The position numbers and the translations under genes were made by a program. Shown piece by piece: positions 13,232-18,550 of a DNA stretch of 39,374 nt. Numbering within the stretch: the first letter of the stretch is position 1; the number at the start of each line of letters is the position of its first letter. The DNA is from a virus. The stretch spans positions 1-39,374 of IMG/VR virus record IMGVR_UViG_3300028800_000037; one strand, written 5' to 3'. The notes below the pieces were generated by a model. It worked only from the letters and a program-made list of their open reading frames with translations, was not told the DNA's origin and did no database searches.

Positions 13232-15373
13232 ATGAATAGAATATCATCAAAGACCTCTGCAATCAAGCTAATTGAATGCTCATCTACATTTTATGAGTTT
13301 ACTCAATCATTAGGGCATCCCATTACAAAATCTTTAAAGTGGGGCTCTTGGCAAAGATTTAATTGTGCCATTCATAACAGTAAAAATTCCGCTTCATATA
13401 AAATATTCCAAGGAACATCTGCAAACGGGAACACGGATTGGGGGTATTTTAATTGCTTTCGTTGTCAAACTGAGACTTTTTTCTGGTCTAGCAAAAATCA
13501 TTCCGAATTAACCGAAGAGCAAAAAGCTCACTTCAAAGAGCAGATAGAAAAACAAAGGCTGGCTGAAAAAAAGAAAGCTGAAAAATCTATTGAAGAAGCA
13601 AGGAACACATGGTTAAAAGCAAAATCTGCTGATGTTAATTCATATATCAAAAAGAAAAATGTAATTCCCTATGGGGTCAAGGAGTTACATGGCACCTTGT
13701 TAATTCCTATTTATGATCAGAACAATTGTGTAATAAATCTTGAAAAGATTTGGTTCGATGAGAATGGAAGAAAATGCATAGGAAGGATAACCGGAGCAAG
13801 CACTCATGGGGTCGGCGTGATCTCCCTACCAAAAAACGAAAATGAAATAATCTACTTAGGGGAAGGGTTTGCGACAATGGCAACAGTTCATGAAGCAACC
13901 GGCAGCCCCTCATTTTTCTCTTTTGGCGCTGGGAATCTAAAAAGATCCTATGATTTGATAAAAGCAAAATATAAAAACAAAGTAGTCATAATCGCAGATA
14001 ACAATTCAGATCAAACAGGGGAAAAAGCTGCAAGAAAAGTTGCAGAGTATATTCTATCTCCCGTCCAAAAAGATTTCAATGATTACTTTATTCAACTAAT
14101 TAACAAAGGAATGTCAAGAATGAAAGCACTCAAGGTTATAAAAGGCTCTATTGAAGATGCCAAAATCCCATTTAATTACATAGAATTTCCAGACATGGGA
14201 TCTAAAGGGCCACTGGCTACCATCGAAAATACAAAAGCCCTGCTGGCAGGATATGGGATTACTCTAAAATTTAATGAGATGAAATATCGCAGAGAGATAA
14301 AAATTCCTGAGACAAACTTAAATCCAACAGGATTAATGAATGATCAACTAACTTATATTTGTAGTCTGGCTGCAAAGCATGGGCTAGCTAGGGCACAGAT
14401 AGATAGTCATTTAGACTTGATTGCTGGCGAAAATCGTTATCACCCCATTGAAAAAATTATTAACGAAACGATTTGGGATCACTCCTCCAGGCTTGGGGAT
14501 TTTATAAACACTTTAAAAGTAGTCCCTGAACAAGAAGAATTGAAAGTTATTGTGCTTAGAAAGTGGCTAATGCAAGGCATTAAATCAATTTTAAGCCCAA
14601 CGGGATATGCGAATCAAATTGTGCTTATGCTATATGGCGCACAAGGACTAGGGAAGACCTCTTGGTGTCGGGAATTCTTTTCAACCCTAGATTTAGAAGC
14701 AACAATGACAGATTTCTCCCTAGACCCCAATAAAAAAGATGATGTCATGAGATTTTACGAATACGCATTTGTTGAAATCGGCGAAGCGGAACTGACAATT
14801 AATAAAAGTAAAATAGCGGGAATTAAAAGAATCTTAACATCGAATGTGAATCAAGAAAGAAAAGCTTTTGCACGACATGATTCTCTCAGATTTCGCAGAT
14901 CATTCGTAGTCGCAACAGTTAACCAAGAAAAGTGCTTAGTCGACGAAACAGGCAACAGAAGATTCGCACCAATCGAAGTTACAGAAATAAATTACTCCTA
15001 TTCATCAAGAATTGATATGGCTCAATTATTAGCTGAAATTGCTTACTACCTACATGCTGGGGAATCAGAAATTTTTACAAAACAAGAAATGGACCTCATA
15101 AATTCATCAAATAAAAACTTTGAAATGAAAGATCCAATCGAAGAAATGATTTTAGAAAGATTTGATTTTGAAGCCTACATGCTCGGGAATTGTCAAACAG
15201 TACCCATGACCATTTCAAAAATATTCACCCACCTCCCGAGCCATTCAGGAATGCTAGATAACAAAACACATGCAAGAATTGGCAAGATTCTCAGAGGGTT
15301 ACTAAAAGACAAGCCATTGAGAAAAACAAAAGGGATGGTATACAGCATGCCTCCTCTTTCAACAAAATTCTAA
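13232..15373 (+). CDS. Primase-helicase: zinc finger, Toprim and VirE-type ATPase
   Basis: 713 residues. An N-terminal zinc-finger-like set (Cys45, His48, Cys75, Cys78) precedes a charged helix. A Toprim domain follows, with GEG at 210-212 and a DNNSD acidic motif at 256-260, as in DnaG/gp4-type primases. The C-terminal half is a VirE/VapE-type P-loop ATPase with Walker A GAQGLGKTS at 469-477 and the family signature TGNRRFAPIEV near 583-593. It would unwind DNA and make primers for a recruited host polymerase, since none is encoded here. AAGGA precedes the start. The gene is followed by the repeat-rich candidate origin. Confidence 0.9.
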   Translation: MNRISSKTSAIKLIECSSTFYEFTQSLGHPITKSLKWGSWQRFNCAIHNSKNSASYKIFQGTSANGNTDWGYFNCFRCQTETFFWSSKNHSELTEEQKAHFKEQIEKQRLAEKKKAEKSIEEARNTWLKAKSADVNSYIKKKNVIPYGVKELHGTLLIPIYDQNNCVINLEKIWFDENGRKCIGRITGASTHGVGVISLPKNENEIIYLGEGFATMATVHEATGSPSFFSFGAGNLKRSYDLIKAKYKNKVVIIADNNSDQTGEKAARKVAEYILSPVQKDFNDYFIQLINKGMSRMKALKVIKGSIEDAKIPFNYIEFPDMGSKGPLATIENTKALLAGYGITLKFNEMKYRREIKIPETNLNPTGLMNDQLTYICSLAAKHGLARAQIDSHLDLIAGENRYHPIEKIINETIWDHSSRLGDFINTLKVVPEQEELKVIVLRKWLMQGIKSILSPTGYANQIVLMLYGAQGLGKTSWCREFFSTLDLEATMTDFSLDPNKKDDVMRFYEYAFVEIGEAELTINKSKIAGIKRILTSNVNQERKAFARHDSLRFRRSFVVATVNQEKCLVDETGNRRFAPIEVTEINYSYSSRIDMAQLLAEIAYYLHAGESEIFTKQEMDLINSSNKNFEMKDPIEEMILERFDFEAYMLGNCQTVPMTISKIFTHLPSHSGMLDNKTHARIGKILRGLLKDKPLRKTKGMVYSMPPLSTKF

Positions 15374-15590
15374 CCCTAGGAGTATTTTATATGTATGTAG
15401 GATGTAGGTTATGTAGGTTTTTTCTTAAGAGTATATTGAAACGGGTGGTAGATGTAACTAACATTAGTTATAATACTCTACCAACCGATGCAATGTACTC
15501 TACGAGAAATAGCCTACATACATACATGCCTACATACATTCAGATATGAAATGAAATAGTGAAATAGTGAAATTAAATAAGGAAATTTAA
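15374..15590. other. Repeat-rich non-coding region, candidate replication origin
   Basis: GTAGG/CCTAC-type repeats occur on both sides. ATGTATGTAGG at 15391-15401 is inverted at 15513-15523 and again at 15529-15539, and extra GTAGG units lie at 15397-15416. Between them are the palindrome TAACTA-ACAT-TAGTTA (15455-15470) and an imperfect GGTAGA/TCTACC pair. A/T-rich direct repeats (GAAATAGTGAAATAGTG) follow at 15551-15572. Iterons, dyads and an A/T-rich stretch directly downstream of the primase-helicase gene are typical of a theta origin. No gene lies here. Confidence 0.5.
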
Positions 15591-15782
15591 ATGACTAACG
15601 AAGAGCACGAACTTTTGTGTAATTACAAAAAAGAAAATATTGAGTTAAGAGCAGAAAGGAAAGAAATGTTCCAGATTATAAAAAATCTATCTTCGGAGAA
15701 TTGCGAAAAATTGGATATTTTGAATCACCATGTCGATCTGGTTGAGAAACTGGTGAAAGAAAGCAAAAGGAAAGACATTTAA
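15591..15782 (+). CDS. Small coiled-coil protein downstream of the candidate origin
   Basis: 63 residues after an AAGGAAA site. Charged heptad-like sequence through residues 5-60 (Leu, Ile, Glu, Lys) predicts one long coiled coil. It is expressed from the primase strand and ends before a strong terminator. The function is unknown; its position next to the candidate origin could indicate a replication accessory protein. Confidence 0.65.
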   Translation: MTNEEHELLCNYKKENIELRAERKEMFQIIKNLSSENCEKLDILNHHVDLVEKLVKESKRKDI

Positions 15783-15803
15783 AACGGTTTTGGGAGTAGT
15801 TTG

Positions 15804-15843
15804 ACCCTGGGGAATACATTCTTATAGCCCCAGGGTTATTTCT
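15804..15843 (+). terminator. Rho-independent terminator of the primase operon
   Basis: The 9-bp perfect stem ACCCTGGGG (15804-15812) and CCCCAGGGT (15828-15836) has a 15-base loop and is followed by TATTTCTTCT. It stands between the convergent small genes at 15782 and 15846. Confidence 0.85.
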
Positions 15844-15845
15844 TC

Positions 15846-15983
15846 TCATGCGGGAATATGCGCGTCCTCAAGGCATTCTAGCCACTCCTCCCATTCCTCA
15901 GACAACAAATCATCCAGTTGTTGCGTTGGATCATCACATGCCATTAAGCCATCTAACTCTGGATTGTCTTCTTGTTCATTCAT
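15846..15983 (-). CDS. Very acidic 45-residue protein
   Basis: ATG 15983 is chosen because the ACACACGGAGAAA leader lies just upstream; the longer frame to 16061 would start inside the neighbouring gene. The peptide has 16 Asp/Glu, a DDLLSEEWEEWLECLED segment and no basic region. Acidic phage peptides of this kind are often DNA mimics or inhibitors of host proteins. That is a suggestion only; no family was recognised. Confidence 0.6.
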   Translation of the reverse strand: MNEQEDNPELDGLMACDDPTQQLDDLLSEEWEEWLECLEDAHIPA

Positions 15984-16164
15984 TTTCTTTCTCCGTGTGT
16001 GTTTTATCTTCCTCTGTCTTTTCTTTATCTTTATTAAGATGTGCGCAGAAGTCCTCGCCATATCTTAATTTTATCGCTTCCGGTGATCTGCTCATGTCTA
16101 CATAAGAGATTGGGGTTTCTGACCCTGGCCAGAACTGTGGATTTAATGGGTTGTATTCGTTCAT
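15976..16164 (-). CDS. Small charged protein with CACACACGGAG leader
   Basis: 62 residues. The N-terminal part contains NPLNPQFWPGSETPISYVDM; the C-terminal third is a Lys/Glu/Asp repeat. It has the common leader box at 16170-16182. Its last 8 bases overlap the next start. The function is unknown. Confidence 0.65.
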   Translation of the reverse strand: MNEYNPLNPQFWPGSETPISYVDMSRSPEAIKLRYGEDFCAHLNKDKEKTEEDKTHTEKENE

Positions 16165-16211
16165 TTTGCTTCTCCGTGTGTTTAATAATCTTTATACAAT
16201 AATATTAAAAT

Positions 16212-16226
16212 CTGCCTATTCGGCAG
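16212..16226 (-). terminator. Short leftward terminator
   Basis: CTGCC and GGCAG form a 5-bp stem with a 5-base loop. Read leftward it runs into ATTTTAATATT. It lies just after the stop of the gene at 16236-16637. Confidence 0.6.
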
Positions 16227-16235
16227 TGAGAAGGC

Positions 16236-16637
16236 TTAAGGTAAAAAGTCATCTATTGTTGGCCTGTTATCATTATAAAAATAATATAATTTTTTTAATT
16301 TATAAACATCATCAACACTCGGAATATAGTCCCTTATGTCTTCTATTATCTCTTGCATAAGCTCTTGATTTTCAAAATCAGATTCATAGAGATCATCTAA
16401 TACCAACAGTATTTCGCTCGATTCACTTAAAGAAAGAGACAAATCTGGGTCAGGGCAATCAAAATCATTGTATAAATACTTTCCTCCTGTCTGGTAGAAT
16501 GCCTCTAGCTCAACATCATCAACAATTATCTTGTTAAAAACATCAACATTATGCAAAGTATATAATCCATGCAAATGATTCCCCACTTTAGATTCTCCGT
16601 GATAGCTGCTGCCAAAGTCTGTTTTTTGTAACTTCAT
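16236..16637 (-). CDS. Acidic hypothetical protein
   Basis: 133 residues, strongly acidic (Asp/Glu-rich in residues 55-110), with many Tyr and Leu. It carries a variant of the shared leader, CACACACTGGAG. There is no signal peptide or membrane span. The family is unknown. It is part of a four-gene leftward cluster placed between the replication and packaging modules. Confidence 0.65.
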   Translation of the reverse strand: MKLQKTDFGSSYHGESKVGNHLHGLYTLHNVDVFNKIIVDDVELEAFYQTGGKYLYNDFDCPDPDLSLSLSESSEILLVLDDLYESDFENQELMQEIIEDIRDYIPSVDDVYKLKKLYYFYNDNRPTIDDFLP

Positions 16638-16709
16638 TTTCTTTACTCCAGTGTGTGTATGTTCAATAATGATATTTTATAACTTTATAATAAAATAATC
16701 AACTTTTAT

Positions 16710-16943
16710 TTATTCAACCCAAAACAAAACATGATCAATATTTAAATCTCTGGCATCTTCTTGCAGGCCAATGATTTCATCATGCGCATCAAATAACTCT
16801 TGCCCTGAAAAGTAGACTTTAATTCCATGATCATCACAAAATTCTCGAATTAGTGATATGACATTAAATGGCTCGGTGTTGAGTATGTGTATCGCGTGCA
16901 ATGGTGCGCGGTGCTTGTTTAGCGATAGTTTAATCTTTGACAT
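16710..16943 (-). CDS. Hypothetical small protein
   Basis: 77 residues, mixed alpha/beta, with the CACACACGGAGAAA leader directly upstream and a TGTTATAA extended -10 motif near 16985. It is the first gene of the small leftward cluster, diverging from the packaging operon. No family was recognised. Confidence 0.65.
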   Translation of the reverse strand: MSKIKLSLNKHRAPLHAIHILNTEPFNVISLIREFCDDHGIKVYFSGQELFDAHDEIIGLQEDARDLNIDHVLFWVE

Positions 16944-16950
16944 TCTGTAT

Positions 16951-16966
16951 TTCTCCGTGTGTGTGT
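16951..16966 (-). promoter_or_regulatory. Shared leader box CACACACACGGAGAAA (copy 5)
   Basis: Longest copy of the box found before five small leftward genes. It lies eight bases upstream of ATG 16943 and follows an extended -10 type sequence, so it is probably near the 5' end of the mRNA. Confidence 0.6.
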
Positions 16967-17086
16967 TCGATGTTGCTATCTTATAACATCATAACAAGCG
17001 CGTCAACACAATATAGAGATATTTTGCATTTATTTTCACATTGCATTGTGCGGCGTCTATATAAGTGAGTTTGATGAGTGAAGGAA

Positions 17087-17114
17087 TTGACAAATTCGTT
17101 TTTGCAAATATGAT
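17087..17114 (+). promoter_or_regulatory. Promoter of the packaging operon
   Basis: TTGACA at 17087-17092, a 16-bp spacer, then TATGAT at 17109-17114, with a further TATAAT overlapping at 17114-17119. It is 40-65 bases before the small-terminase start. It is the best -35 match in this intergenic region. Confidence 0.75.
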
Positions 17115-17152
17115 ATAATGACATTACAACTAACATGAGCTAAAGGGACGAT

Positions 17153-17602
17153 ATGCCTGTTAACAAAAACAAGATCGTGAAGGGTGGGAGAAGCAATCTA
17201 GCCCCAAAAGAGACGGGCAGGGCATGGAATATCGCTACTCTATATGAAGAGCATTTCCCCAAAGAAGTAGTAACAATGATGGCAAAGGGCCACTCTATAT
17301 ATGAAGTAGCACTGCATCTTGGGGTCGGTGTTCGTACAATGCAAAAATGGGCGCATGAATTCCCTGAGTTTGCTACTGCACTTGAAGATGGCAAGGATTA
17401 TCGCAGAGCATGGCTAGACAAAGGCTTCCGCTCTTATATGGATGAGAAGTTTGACATCAAAGGATATACAGTGGCTCTGACTGCAGATTACGGCTACGCC
17501 GACAAAGCGCCCACGGTTAATGTGAATTTGTCTCAAGCAGACGATGAAGCAGTCAAGACAGTAACGGGCATAATCCAAGACTTACATAAGACGACTATAT
17601 GA
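17153..17602 (+). CDS. Terminase small subunit-like protein
   Basis: 149 residues. The central region (about 35-75) has a helix-turn-helix typical of DNA-recognition subunits (VALHLGVGVRTMQKWAHEFP), followed by a helical core. It is the first gene of the rightward packaging operon, with the large subunit five small genes downstream. Such proteins bind the pac site and regulate the large subunit. The family assignment is by motif and position; AAAGGGA precedes the start. Confidence 0.8.
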   Translation: MPVNKNKIVKGGRSNLAPKETGRAWNIATLYEEHFPKEVVTMMAKGHSIYEVALHLGVGVRTMQKWAHEFPEFATALEDGKDYRRAWLDKGFRSYMDEKFDIKGYTVALTADYGYADKAPTVNVNLSQADDEAVKTVTGIIQDLHKTTI

Positions 17603-17784
17603 GCATTAAGTTATTGCTACACTATAAAACTATCCCGTGGCAAATATTAGATCAACTCCAGATATGCTATGATGAAGGTGATGATAATATTAAGAAAGCA
17701 ACTCTTAAAGCTGCTCAACTTATGGATTATCATCTTAAGAAAATGGAAAGCATCTGGACATCAAAGGATTGCAAAAATGGATAA
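17599..17784 (+). CDS. Small hypothetical packaging-operon protein
   Basis: 61 residues, overlapping the small terminase by ATGA. It is helical and moderately basic. No domain was recognised. It is likely co-translated with the terminase gene. Confidence 0.6.
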   Translation: MSIKLLLHYKTIPWQILDQLQICYDEGDDNIKKATLKAAQLMDYHLKKMESIWTSKDCKNG

Positions 17785-17947
17785 ACTTAAAGAATTATTA
17801 AGCGAGATGATGAAGGCTATCGCTGCACATGCGCAGGCAATTGATGCGCATATCGCGAGCATTCCCAGCGCAAACTTGGAAGTTGATGCTGCAAAAGCAT
17901 TGGCCACCGAAGCAGTCAATGAAATTGAAGCACATGAGGCCAAGTAA
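17777..17947 (+). CDS. Ala-rich helical small protein
   Basis: 56 residues from ATG 17777, overlapping the end of the preceding gene by 8 bases; the longer frame from 17669 is mostly inside that gene. The sequence is Ala/Glu-rich with heptad-like spacing throughout (MKAIAAHAQAIDAHIA), so a coiled coil is expected. The role is unknown. Confidence 0.6.
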   Translation: MDKLKELLSEMMKAIAAHAQAIDAHIASIPSANLEVDAAKALATEAVNEIEAHEAK

Positions 17948-17949
17948 CT

Positions 17950-18102
17950 ATGCCATTGAAGAAAGGTAAAAGCCGAGATGTCATCGGACAGAATATAGAA
18001 GAGTTAGAAAGCTCTGGACGAAACAGGAATCAGGCACTGGCGATCGCATTAAGCGAAGCTAAAGTTAAACGCAAACCCAGCAAGAAGGGGAAGAAAAAAT
18101 GA
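17950..18102 (+). CDS. Small basic phage protein (50 residues)
   Basis: Starts two bases after the preceding stop and ends overlapping the next start as ATGA. It has a recognisable phage pattern: MPLKKGKSRDVIGQNIEELE, then an NQALAIALSEA helix and a Lys-rich tail. Proteins of this type occur near portal or terminase genes in many podoviruses, with no defined function. It is supported by tight coupling on both sides. Confidence 0.75.
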   Translation: MPLKKGKSRDVIGQNIEELESSGRNRNQALAIALSEAKVKRKPSKKGKKK

Positions 18103-18353
18103 GACCTAAAAAAACTAGTGAAGATCACACAAAAGAGTATCAAGACGCACAATCGCGCAGAAGGCTCACAAAATTAAGTACCCAAACTTCTGGGCTTAGA
18201 CAAATTAAAGACGCCGAAGCTGCCGGAAAGGCTGTCAAAGAAAATAGCCCAAATTATAATAAAAATGGCTTAAATGCAGCAGGGGAGCCTACGACTAGCG
18301 AAGGGAAAAGCAAAAGAAGAAAGGAACGCAGTGCATCATATTTCTCAAAATGA
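18099..18353 (+). CDS. Small basic hypothetical protein
   Basis: 84 residues, Lys/Arg/Ser-rich, with low hydrophobicity and probably disordered. It overlaps genes on both sides by ATGA. Basic, flexible proteins in packaging operons may bind DNA, but no motif allows an assignment. Confidence 0.6.
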   Translation: MRPKKTSEDHTKEYQDAQSRRRLTKLSTQTSGLRQIKDAEAAGKAVKENSPNYNKNGLNAAGEPTTSEGKSKRRKERSASYFSK

Positions 18354-18385
18354 AACGAATCACACTCACCAAAAGGAAAGAAAAA

Positions 18386-18544
18386 ATGAAAGATGGATAC
18401 AAAAAAGAGCACAAAATGGAACTGGGCGAAGACATGCCCAAAGCTGCAGTTAAGCGCGAAGGTGGGCTAGAGAAAGTAACGCTTCATGGCTCAGGCTCTG
18501 GCGCATACCCCAAGAACAAGAAACTTTGTCATCTTGGATACTAA
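18386..18544 (+). CDS. Small basic hypothetical protein before the large terminase
   Basis: 52 residues from ATG 18386, which has AAGGAAAG close upstream. An earlier ATG at 18350, overlapping the previous stop as ATGA, would add 12 basic residues. The sequence is Lys/Glu/Gly-rich and soluble. Its stop is six bases before the large-terminase GTG start. The function is unknown. Confidence 0.55.
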   Translation: MKDGYKKEHKMELGEDMPKAAVKREGGLEKVTLHGSGSGAYPKNKKLCHLGY

Positions 18545-18550
18545 GCGCAA

